DNA from: Desulfobulbaceae bacterium UBA5123
Lineage (GTDB): Bacteria; Desulfobacterota; Desulfobulbia; Desulfobulbales; UBA5123
Length of the DNA stretch: 6,038 bases
Direction of reading: 5' to 3'
NCBI GenBank assembly: GCA_002415465.1
Contig: DHYT01000054.1
Span: forward strand, 783-6,820
This document shows positions 1 to 5,860 of this stretch, piece by piece. Below the pieces are notes generated by a model. It searched no databases, was not told the DNA's origin, and was given only the letters and a program-made list of their open reading frames with translations. The translations under genes were made by a program, and so were the position numbers. Numbering within the stretch: the stretch's first letter is position 1; each line of letters starts with the position of its first letter.

Positions 1-1
1 C

Positions 2-1183
2 GGCCGGCTGTCGCGGAACCTCGATTGCTGGATGAGCGGGGCCGATTTCGTGCGGGATTGCTTTGGCCGTCACGCCGCCGGCAGCGACATCGCGGTGGTG
101 GAAGGGGTGATGGGCTGCTTTGACGGCGGCGAATCCAGCAGCGGCGCACTGGCCAAGGCGCTGGGGCTGCCGGTGGTGCTGGTGGTGGATGTCCGTTCCA
201 TGGCCGAGAGCGTCGCCGCCATCGTCAAGGGCTTTGAGGAACTTGATCCGGGTCTGCAACTGGCCGGGGTGATCCTGAACCGGGTCGGCAGCCCCCGCCA
301 TCTCGAGCTCTTGACCGGCGCGCTGAAGAGACATTGCCGGGCGCAGGTGTTGGGGTATCTCCCCCGCGACACCGATTTCACCATCCCCGACCGGCATCTC
401 GGCCTGCACATGGGCGAGGAGACGCCGCTTGGCGGCGAGGCGATGGAGAAGCTTGCGGCCACCGTCACGCGGCATATCGATCTCGACCGGCTGGTCACAT
501 TGGCCGCTGCCGCCTCAGGGCCGGCATCGGCGCCGGCGGCGAAGATCGAACCAGGAAAAAAAACGCGGATCGGGGTCGCCCGTGATCGGGCCTTTTGCTT
601 CTATTACGAGGATAATCTCGATATCCTGCGCGCTGCCGGGGCCGAGCTGGTGGAGTTCAGCCCGCTGGCTGATGCGGAACCGCCGGAAGGGTTGCAGGGG
701 ATATACTTGGGCGGCGGCTACCCGGAACTGTATGCGGCGCAGCTTGCGGCAAACAGCTTGATGCGCGAGGCGATCCGGGCCTGGTCCGAGGCCGGCAAGC
801 CCTTGTATGCCGAGTGCGGCGGCTTTATGTATCTGACCCGGGGCATTGTCGATCTCGACGGCATCGAGCATCCCATGGCCGGGGTGTATCCGGTGACGGC
901 GCGGATGAGGAAGGGGCGGACCAGCCTCGGTTACCGGGAGGCGACCACCGTTGCGCCGACCCTGTTTGGCGGGGCCGGAACGGTGCTGCGCGGGCACGAG
1001 TTCCATTATTCGGCCATCGACCCCATGCCTGAGGGCGTAGAGCGGGCGTACCGGCTGGCCGACGGCTCGGAAGAAGGGTATCGGATCAACAACACCCTGG
1101 GCGGGTATCTGCATCTGCATTTTGGGTTTGATACCAGTGCGGCAGAGTCATTTGTGAAATTTTGCGGGGGTAACGCCTCCTAA
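2..1183 (+). CDS. cbiA: Cobyrinate a,c-diamide synthase (5' end outside window)
   Basis: This cytoplasmic enzyme uses ATP and glutamine to amidate the a and c carboxylates of cobyrinic acid. The 393 codons seen run in frame from position 2 and open inside a conserved segment (GRLSRNLD), so the start lies upstream. Compared with the usual 450-480 residues, about 70-80 are missing, including the P-loop. Visible-fragment numbering from position 2: the ATPase half carries EGVMGCFDG (34-42) and an ILNRVGSPRHLELL-type segment. An Ala/Pro-rich linker (about 170-185) follows. The class I glutaminase half has the nucleophile Cys272 in YAECGGF (codon 815-817), the HEFHYS motif from residue 332, and YLHLHFGF from 369 with the catalytic-His region. 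The gene ends TAA and is followed by a 239-bp gap, so it may not be tightly coupled to cbiC. The archaeal homologue CfbB (coenzyme F430) is an alternative family, but the B12 neighbours exclude it in practice. Confidence 0.96.
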   Translation, partial: GRLSRNLDCWMSGADFVRDCFGRHAAGSDIAVVEGVMGCFDGGESSSGALAKALGLPVVLVVDVRSMAESVAAIVKGFEELDPGLQLAGVILNRVGSPRHLELLTGALKRHCRAQVLGYLPRDTDFTIPDRHLGLHMGEETPLGGEAMEKLAATVTRHIDLDRLVTLAAAASGPASAPAAKIEPGKKTRIGVARDRAFCFYYEDNLDILRAAGAELVEFSPLADAEPPEGLQGIYLGGGYPELYAAQLAANSLMREAIRAWSEAGKPLYAECGGFMYLTRGIVDLDGIEHPMAGVYPVTARMRKGRTSLGYREATTVAPTLFGGAGTVLRGHEFHYSAIDPMPEGVERAYRLADGSEEGYRINNTLGGYLHLHFGFDTSAAESFVKFCGGNAS

Positions 1184-1199
1184 TCATGTTGAATGTTCA

Positions 1200-1223
1200 T
1201 TTTCTTTGCTTGTCCAAAGAAAA
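1200..1223. repeat. Hairpin 1: A/T-rich inverted repeat
   Basis: TTTTCTTTG (1200-1208) and CAAAGAAAA (1215-1223) are perfect 9-bp reverse complements around a 6-nt loop (CTTGTC). The hairpin lies 16 bp after the cbiA stop codon. The stem has only two G-C pairs and no T run follows it, so it is a poor intrinsic terminator on the + strand. It is better read as the left end of the intergenic repeat. Confidence 0.7.
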
Positions 1224-1254
1224 CGAACCAAAAGAAAGGACACCCCGGCACTTG

Positions 1255-1269
1255 CCCGCCTCCGGCGGG
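1255..1269. repeat. Hairpin 2: short GC-rich inverted repeat
   Basis: CCCGCC (1255-1260) and GGCGGG (1264-1269) are perfect 6-bp complements around a TCC loop. All six pairs are G-C, so this hairpin should form readily in RNA or single-stranded DNA. It is the centre of a wider alternative fold in which 1244-1250 pairs with 1290-1296. No T run follows, so it is not a simple terminator. Confidence 0.65.
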
Positions 1270-1284
1270 TTCCCTGCGTTGCTC

Positions 1285-1350
1285 AATGATGCCGGGCGTT
1301 AAAAAAACTCGCTTCGCTCAGACAGTTTTTAACGCTTATCCGGCATCATT
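1285..1350. repeat. Hairpin 3: long nested inverted repeat
   Basis: The outer arms AATGATGCCGG (1285-1295) and CCGGCATCATT (1340-1350) are perfect 11-bp complements. Directly inside, GCGTTAAAAAAACT (1296-1309) faces AGTTTTTAACGC (1324-1335), with seven A against five T and a four-base bulge (1336-1339). Together they form a stem of roughly 20 or more pairs around a loop of about 14 nt (1310-1323). The structure is nearly symmetric, so it could form in transcripts from either strand. No T tract follows the stem on the + strand (TCCGC comes next). It may slow or process the transcript, or protect an RNA end, but a terminator role is not supported. Confidence 0.7.
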
Positions 1351-1422
1351 TCCGCTACTCGGCGGCGTGCCAATGGGGGAGAACCTTGACAGCGAAAAAA
1401 CATCAAAGGCAAAGGAACTTGT

Positions 1423-2055
1423 ATGGAAGTAGTGCTGCAAAACGTCAAGCCCGAGGAGATCGAGGCGGAGAGCTTTCGGATCATCGAGTCGGAGATCGGC
1501 CCCACCGCTTTCACCCCGGCGCAGTTCGCGGTGGTGCGGCGGGTGATCCATGCCACCGGCGACTTCAGCTTTGCCGAGAATATCCGTTTTCATGCCGGGG
1601 CCATCGAGGCGGCGCTTACCGCCATCCGTGGCGGCAAGAACGTGCTCACCGACGTCAACATGTCGGCGGTGGGGGTCAGCAAGGGGATTTTGGCCAAGTG
1701 GGGCGGCAAGGTGTTCTGCCGGGTGGGCGAGCCGGATGTGGCGGCCGAGGCCAAGGCGCGAGGCCTGACCCGCTCGGAGGTGGCCATCGCCCAGGCGGTG
1801 GAGCAGAACATCGGCATCGTCGCCATCGGCAACGCCCCCACCGCGCTGCTCAAGGTGATGGAGATGATCGATCGTGGCGACTGGCAGCCGGACCTGGTGA
1901 TCGGGGTGCCGGTGGGGTTTGTCAACGCCGCCGAGTCCAAGGCGTTGCTGGCCGAAAAGAAATACCCATTTATCACCGCGCAGGGGCGCAAGGGCGGCAG
2001 CCCGGTGGCGGCGGCCATCGTCAACGCCCTGTTGCGGCTGGCGGCTGTGGAGTAG
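1423..2055 (+). CDS. cbiC: Precorrin-8X methylmutase (cobalt-precorrin-8 methylmutase)
   Basis: The enzyme shifts the C11 methyl group of (cobalt-)precorrin-8 to C12, giving (cobalt-)hydrogenobyrinic or cobyrinic acid, with no cofactor. The 210-residue product matches the usual CbiC/CobH length. It carries the family signature RRVIHATGDF (39-48), placing the catalytic histidine at residue 43, as in CobH. GNAPTAL (136-142), GVPVGFVNAAESK (161-173) and the C-terminal GRKGGSPVAAAIVNALL segment (188-204) are also typical. The ATG at 1423 is preceded by AAAGGA (1411-1416) at 6-nt spacing, and no better start fits the family N-terminus. It is the first gene of the tight cbiC-cbiG run, 8 bp before cbiD. 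A consensus-like -35 TTGACA at 1386 has no matching -10, so its promoter is not identified. Confidence 0.97.
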   Translation: MEVVLQNVKPEEIEAESFRIIESEIGPTAFTPAQFAVVRRVIHATGDFSFAENIRFHAGAIEAALTAIRGGKNVLTDVNMSAVGVSKGILAKWGGKVFCRVGEPDVAAEAKARGLTRSEVAIAQAVEQNIGIVAIGNAPTALLKVMEMIDRGDWQPDLVIGVPVGFVNAAESKALLAEKKYPFITAQGRKGGSPVAAAIVNALLRLAAVE

Positions 2056-2063
2056 GCGCAGAA

Positions 2064-3164
2064 ATGGCGAAACGGCTTCGATCCGGATATACCACCGGCG
2101 CTTGCGCGGCGGCGGCGGCCAAGGCGGCAACGCTTGCCTTGGCGGGCGATTGCGGCGGGCGGGTTTCGATTCCCTTTCCCGACGGGAGCCGGGTTGATTT
2201 CGAACTGTGCCGTTGTCTGGTGGATGAAAACGGTGTCGCCCTGGCCTCGGTGGTAAAAGACGCCGGCGACGACCCCGATGTGACCAACGGCGCCGAGATT
2301 GTCGCCCAGGCGCGGCGGCTTGAAGGCCGGGTTGCGGCGGCAGGTTCGGTGGCTCTAAGCAAGAGAAAGAAAATAATGCTCCGCGCAGGTAACGGCGTCG
2401 GCACGGTCACCAAGCCGGGGTTGGCGGTGGCGGTGGGCGAGCCCGCCATCAACCCGGTGCCGCGGCGGATGATATGCGAGGCGGTGAGCGAGGCGATGGT
2501 GTCTTGCGGTTGTCCCGGCAATATCGAGATCACCATTTCGGTGCCGGCCGGCGAGGAACTGGCGGCAAAAACCCTCAACCACCGGCTGGGGATCGTCGGT
2601 GGGCTTTCCATCCTCGGCACCACCGGCATCGTCCGGCCGGTGTCGGCCGAGGCGTGGACCGCCACCATCTCCGCCTCCATGAACGTGGCCCGGGAAATGG
2701 GTTTGCGCGAGATCGTCCTTTCCACCGGCCGCACCTCGGAGCGGGGCGCGCAGGCGGTGCTGGCGCTGCCCGAAGAGGCGTACGCGATGATGGGCGATTA
2801 TCTGCATTTTTCGTTGAAAGAGGCGGCCCGGCACGGCTTTGCGAAGATTCATGTGAGCGCCATGTGGGCCAAGGTGATGAAGGCGGCCATGGGAATCCCC
2901 CAGACCCATGTCCGGTACGGCGCCCTGGAGGCTGATGAGGCGGTGGCTTTTCTGAAGAAACTGGGCGCGCCTTCCGGGGTGCTAGCGAAGCTGGCCGGGG
3001 TCAACACCGGCCGCGAGATTTACGAGCGGCTGACGGAACTGGGCCGGGCCGATCTTATCGAGGCGGTCTGCCGAGCGGCCAAGGGGTATGGAGAGAAAAT
3101 CTCGCGGCTGCCGGTTTCGGTGTATCTGGTGGACGGCCACGGCAAGGTGGTGACCCGTGTTTAG
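2064..3164 (+). CDS. cbiD: Cobalt-precorrin-5B C1-methyltransferase
   Basis: CbiD transfers a methyl group from S-adenosylmethionine to C1 of cobalt-precorrin-5B. It belongs to the anaerobic route, where it takes the place of CobF. The 366-residue product is of normal family length. The N-terminus RSGYTTGACAAAAAKAA (6-22) is the classic CbiD signature. Other conserved blocks are KDAGDDPDVTNG (65-76), GVGTVTKPGLAVAVGEPAINP (from 111) with PRRMI, and GIVGGLSILGTTGIVRPVS (176-194). The open frame extends upstream through cbiC to 1386, but that extension is low-complexity Gly/Arg-rich out-of-frame sequence. The ATG at 2064 gives the normal short N-terminus. GGAGTAGG (2049-2056) just upstream is a weak ribosome site that spans the cbiC stop. 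The last 8 bp overlap cbiET. Confidence 0.97.
   Translation: MAKRLRSGYTTGACAAAAAKAATLALAGDCGGRVSIPFPDGSRVDFELCRCLVDENGVALASVVKDAGDDPDVTNGAEIVAQARRLEGRVAAAGSVALSKRKKIMLRAGNGVGTVTKPGLAVAVGEPAINPVPRRMICEAVSEAMVSCGCPGNIEITISVPAGEELAAKTLNHRLGIVGGLSILGTTGIVRPVSAEAWTATISASMNVAREMGLREIVLSTGRTSERGAQAVLALPEEAYAMMGDYLHFSLKEAARHGFAKIHVSAMWAKVMKAAMGIPQTHVRYGALEADEAVAFLKKLGAPSGVLAKLAGVNTGREIYERLTELGRADLIEAVCRAAKGYGEKISRLPVSVYLVDGHGKVVTRV
3144..3150 (+). promoter_or_regulatory. Ribosome binding site for cbiET
   Basis: AAGGTGG lies 6 nt before the GTG at 3157, inside the end of cbiD. An in-frame TGA at 3151-3153 rules out any start further upstream. The site therefore supports GTG 3157 as the true start and indicates coupled translation from cbiD. 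Confidence 0.6.
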
Positions 3165-4374
3165 CATCCAGCTCATCGGCGTGAGCCCCGGCGCTGCGCT
3201 CGACGCCAGGCAGCGCGAGATCGTCAACCGTTGCGGCTGCGTGGTCGCCTCCAGCAGGCATAAGCCCCTGCTGGGCGATTGCGGGCTTGAGATCATCCCC
3301 ATCGCCCCGGTGGCGCAGACCCTGGCCACGGTGGCCGAGCGGTTGGTGGAAAAAGACGTGGCGGTGCTGGCCAGCGGCGATCCGCTCTTTTTCGGGATCG
3401 GCCGCACTTTGATTGCGAAATTCGGCGCCGAGCGGGTGGTGGTCCATCCGGCGCTCTCTTCGTTGCAGGCGGCCTGCGCCCGGTTCGGCGAGCCGTGGGA
3501 CGATATTTTTATACTCAGCCTCCATGGCCGGGAGGCGGCAGGGGTCGCGGCCAGGGTGATGGCGCACGACAAGGTTTTCTGTTTCACCGACCGGGTCAAC
3601 TCGCCGGAGATGGTGGCGCGGACGGTTCTTGAGGTCTGCAAGGGGATTGGCGACGACCAGCTGGCCGCCGGTTACACGGTGTTTGTGGCGGAGAATCTGG
3701 GCCAGGATGACGAACGGATCACCTGCGGGACGCTGACCGAGATCGCCGGTAAGGGCTTTGCCGACCTCAATGTCATGCTGCTCAAAAAACCGGCGGGCGC
3801 GGTGAAAAGCAAAATCGCCTTCGGCCTGCGGGAAGAAGAGATCGACCACAGCCGGGGCTTGATCACCAAGAGCGAGGTGCGGGCGGCAACACTTCATCAA
3901 CTGCGGCTCCCCAGGAGCGGCGTGCTCTGGGACGTGGGCGCGGGTTCGGGCTCGGTGGGCCTGGAAGCGGCCAGGCTCTGCCCCGGTTTGCAGGTGTTTG
4001 CCATTGAGCGCAACCCGATGGAGCTTGCCAACATCCGCGCCAATTGCCGGAAATTTGCGGTCTACAACCTGACCGTGATCGCGGGCGAGGCCCCGGCCGC
4101 CTTGGCCGGCTTACCTGATCCGGACCGGGTCTTTGTCGGCGGCAGCGGCGGCAATCTGGCCGAAATCGTCAATCACGCCGCCTCCCGGCTGCCTGTAAAC
4201 GGGCGGCTGGTGGTGAACGGGGTGATCGATAAAACCAAAACGGAAGCGCCCCCGCTCATGCACGAGGCGGGGTTGACAGTGACCATCAGCGAAATTGTTG
4301 TTCAGCGACAACGGTTTCCCGAAAAAAGTATAAAAAAGATGAATTCGATAGCCATCATGGTGGGAGAAAAATGA
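3157..4374 (+). CDS. cbiET: Fused cobalt-precorrin-7 C5-methyltransferase / cobalt-precorrin-6B C15-methyltransferase (decarboxylating)
   Basis: The 405-residue protein joins two enzymes in one chain, like aerobic CobL. It methylates C5 and C15 of the corrin ring and removes the C12 acetate carboxyl, using S-adenosylmethionine. Residues 1 to about 210 form a tetrapyrrole-methylase (CbiE) domain: GVSPG near the N-terminus in place of the common GxGPG, and SGDPLFFGIG from residue 73. Residues from about 230 form the CbiT domain, a Rossmann methyltransferase: GLITKSEVRA (234-243), the SAM-binding loop DVGAGSGSVG (259-268), then FAIERNP and VFVGGSGGN. The GTG start follows an in-frame stop, so it is the only good choice. 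It overlaps cbiD by 8 bp and cbiL by 4 bp (ATGA). The last 30 or so codons are notably AT-richer than the rest. Confidence 0.95.
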   Translation: MFSIQLIGVSPGAALDARQREIVNRCGCVVASSRHKPLLGDCGLEIIPIAPVAQTLATVAERLVEKDVAVLASGDPLFFGIGRTLIAKFGAERVVVHPALSSLQAACARFGEPWDDIFILSLHGREAAGVAARVMAHDKVFCFTDRVNSPEMVARTVLEVCKGIGDDQLAAGYTVFVAENLGQDDERITCGTLTEIAGKGFADLNVMLLKKPAGAVKSKIAFGLREEEIDHSRGLITKSEVRAATLHQLRLPRSGVLWDVGAGSGSVGLEAARLCPGLQVFAIERNPMELANIRANCRKFAVYNLTVIAGEAPAALAGLPDPDRVFVGGSGGNLAEIVNHAASRLPVNGRLVVNGVIDKTKTEAPPLMHEAGLTVTISEIVVQRQRFPEKSIKKMNSIAIMVGEK

Positions 4375-5093
4375 CAGGAACGTTTTATGTAATCGGCGTG
4401 GGGCCTGGGGACCCGGAATTGTTGACCCTCAAGGCGGCGCGCCTGCTTGAAAAATGCCCGGTGTGGTTCGTGCCCAAGGCGCACCAGAACGGCGACAGCA
4501 CCGCGCTGACGATCCTGGCCGGATCGGTTGCCACCGAGGGCAAGGAGATTCTGGAACTGCATTTCCCGATGAAGAAGGTGCGCATGCATCAGGCGGTGGA
4601 CCCCGAGGTCGAAGCGGCCTGGCAGAAGGCGGCCGAGGCGATTTTGGCAAAGCTCAACGCCGGAATCGATGTCGCCTTTCCGACCTTGGGCGACCCGGCC
4701 ATCTATTCCACCGGCTTTTATGTCTGCGACACCCTGCTCAAGATCGCGCCGCGGTTGCCGGTTTCCATCGTGCCCGGCGTTTCCTCCATCGGCGCTTCGG
4801 CGGCGGCGGTGAATCAGCCACTCTGCCTGGGCGATGACCGGATGGTGGTGGTGCCCGCCACCTTTGAAAACGGCCAGCTCCGCGAAACCATCGCCCAGTT
4901 CGATACCGTGGTGCTGATGAAGGTCCACCGGGTGATGCCCAAGGTGGTGGGGCTGCTCGCCGAGCTCGATCTCCTCGACAAGGCGGTGCTGGTGGAGCGG
5001 TCGAGCCGGAGCGACCAGCGGGTGCGCCGCGACCTGGCCGCGGCGGCCAAGGACGAACTCCACTACTTTTCCACCGTCATCGTGAGGAAGTGA
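4371..5093 (+). CDS. cbiL: (Cobalt-)precorrin-2 C20-methyltransferase
   Basis: CbiL adds the first ring methyl group specific to B12, at C20 of (cobalt-)precorrin-2, from S-adenosylmethionine. The 240-residue product has the standard family size. It shows the tetrapyrrole-methylase fold motifs in order: VIGVGPGDPELLTLKA (7-22), LHFPMKK about one third in, the SAM-site TLGDPAIYST (105-114, GDP at 107-109), and PGVSSIGASAA. The LHFPMKK segment and the TLGDPAIYSTGFY block separate CbiL/CobI from the sister enzymes CbiF and CbiH. Its ATG overlaps the cbiET stop as ATGA, with GGGAG (4362-4366) 4 nt upstream. Translation is therefore probably coupled. A possible internal promoter just upstream is described in the findings. 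Confidence 0.96.
   Translation: MTGTFYVIGVGPGDPELLTLKAARLLEKCPVWFVPKAHQNGDSTALTILAGSVATEGKEILELHFPMKKVRMHQAVDPEVEAAWQKAAEAILAKLNAGIDVAFPTLGDPAIYSTGFYVCDTLLKIAPRLPVSIVPGVSSIGASAAAVNQPLCLGDDRMVVVPATFENGQLRETIAQFDTVVLMKVHRVMPKVVGLLAELDLLDKAVLVERSSRSDQRVRRDLAAAAKDELHYFSTVIVRK
5084..5089 (+). promoter_or_regulatory. Ribosome binding site for cbiF
   Basis: GAGGAA sits 6 nt before the ATG at 5096, within the last codons of cbiL. It directly abuts the alternative GTG at 5090, too close to serve that codon. The site therefore favours ATG 5096 over GTG 5090. Confidence 0.5.
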
Positions 5094-5095
5094 GG

Positions 5096-5860
5096 ATGGT
5101 TGCGGAAAACCCCATCCACTTTGTCGGCGCCGGGCCGGGGGATCCGGAGCTGATCACCGTCAAGGGCCGGCGGCTCCTCGCCGAGGCGGAACTTGTGGTC
5201 TATGCAGGCAGCCTGGTGCCGAAAGCGCTCGTCGAGGGGCTCGCCGCCGAGGTGCACGATTCGGCACCACTCCATCTGGACGAGATCGTTGGTCTGATGG
5301 CCGACGCCTGGCGAGAAGGGAAAAAGGTGGTGCGGCTCCACACCGGCGACCCTGCCATCTACGGCGCCATCCGTGAACAGATGGAGGCCCTGGACAAGCT
5401 TGTCATACCCTATCAGGTGGTGCCCGGAGTGAGTTCGGCCACCGCAACGGCCGCAGCACTCAAGGCCGAGCTCACCCTGCCCGAGGTGTCGCAGACGGTG
5501 ATCATCACCCGTCGGGCCGGCCGTACGCCGGTGCCAGAGGGCGAGGACCTGCCGGGGCTCGCCCGCCATCAGGCCACCATGCTCATCCTGCTCAGCGTCG
5601 GCATGATCGAGGCGGTGGGGGCGGACCTGCGGGAGGGCGGCTACCCGCCGGAAACACCGGTGGCGGTGGTGGAAAAGGTGAGCTGGCCGGAGGAACGGAT
5701 CATCACCGGGACGCTCGCCGATATCGCCCAAAAGGTTGCGGTCGCCGGCATCACCAAGACCGCCATCATCGCGGTGGGCGAGGCCTTTGGCCGTAGCGCA
5801 CTTGCCGCGGTCTCCAAGCTCTATGATAAGGACTTCGCCCATGGCTGCCGCGAGGCCTGA
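5096..5860 (+). CDS. cbiF: (Cobalt-)precorrin-4 C11-methyltransferase
   Basis: CbiF transfers a methyl group from S-adenosylmethionine to C11 of (cobalt-)precorrin-4. The 254-residue product matches the family length. It contains IHFVGAGPGDPELITVKG near the N-terminus (GAGPGDPEL at 11-19), HTGDPAIYGA (from residue 82, GDP at 84-86), VVPGVSSATATAAAL, and the CbiF-typical TVIITRRAGRTPVPEGEDL. A PEERIITGTLADIA segment closes the domain. The chosen ATG at 5096 leaves 2 bp after the cbiL stop. A GTG at 5090 would add two residues (M-R) and overlap that stop, but it is less well placed for the ribosome site. The 3' end overlaps cbiG by 20 bp. The paralogue CbiH is excluded by the N-terminal and mid-protein motifs. 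Confidence 0.96.
   Translation: MVAENPIHFVGAGPGDPELITVKGRRLLAEAELVVYAGSLVPKALVEGLAAEVHDSAPLHLDEIVGLMADAWREGKKVVRLHTGDPAIYGAIREQMEALDKLVIPYQVVPGVSSATATAAALKAELTLPEVSQTVIITRRAGRTPVPEGEDLPGLARHQATMLILLSVGMIEAVGADLREGGYPPETPVAVVEKVSWPEERIITGTLADIAQKVAVAGITKTAIIAVGEAFGRSALAAVSKLYDKDFAHGCREA
5828..5832 (+). promoter_or_regulatory. Ribosome binding site for cbiG
   Basis: AAGGA, inside the 3' end of cbiF, lies 8 nt before the ATG at 5841. It supports that ATG as the start of the next gene despite the 20-bp overlap with cbiF. The other nearby ATG, at 5860, is in a different frame. Confidence 0.5.

Larger units (their letters stand above)
1195..1380. repeat. Structured intergenic repeat-like element between cbiA and cbiC
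   Basis: This stretch occupies most of the 1184-1422 gap and looks unlike the flanking genes. It is AT-rich on the left (1195-1240), then GC-rich, then holds A and T tracts. It contains three perfect inverted repeats: 1200-1208/1215-1223, 1255-1260/1264-1269 and 1285-1295/1340-1350. The + strand reads as FFACPK...NQKKGHP near its left end. From memory, translations like this recur at spurious small ORFs beside unrelated genes in many proteobacterial genomes, which suggests a dispersed, non-coding repeat. Its boundaries are approximate, and only one copy is in the window, so repetition in the genome cannot be seen here. No transposase, target-site duplication or cobalamin riboswitch motif is visible. 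Confidence 0.55.

Noticed and set aside
515..1120. Long minus-strand open frames, here and at 1336-2130, 2021-2734, 3055-3900, 4302-5063 and 5063-5938
   Set aside because: All lie opposite clear cobalamin genes. Their translations are His/Arg/Pro-rich shadows produced by GC-rich codons, without recognisable domains.
1285..1355. Intrinsic terminator after cbiA
   Set aside because: The stem is strong, but TCCGC rather than a T run follows it on the + strand. The T tract present is inside the stem.
1386..1414. TTGACA at 1386-1391 as a -35 box for cbiC
   Set aside because: No TATAAT-like -10 lies 16-19 nt downstream; the bases there are AAGGC/AAAGG-like and belong to the ribosome site.
1184..1422. 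Cobalamin riboswitch upstream of cbiC
   Set aside because: I see no B12-box-like motif or the expected multi-helix core. The hairpins present belong to the repeat-like element, and the gap is short for a riboswitch plus the repeat.
1386..2063. Upstream extension of the cbiD frame, giving an apparent 592-residue protein with a Gly/Arg-rich N-terminal domain
   Set aside because: It is an out-of-frame reading of cbiC, is low in complexity, and the CbiD family begins right at the ATG at 2064.
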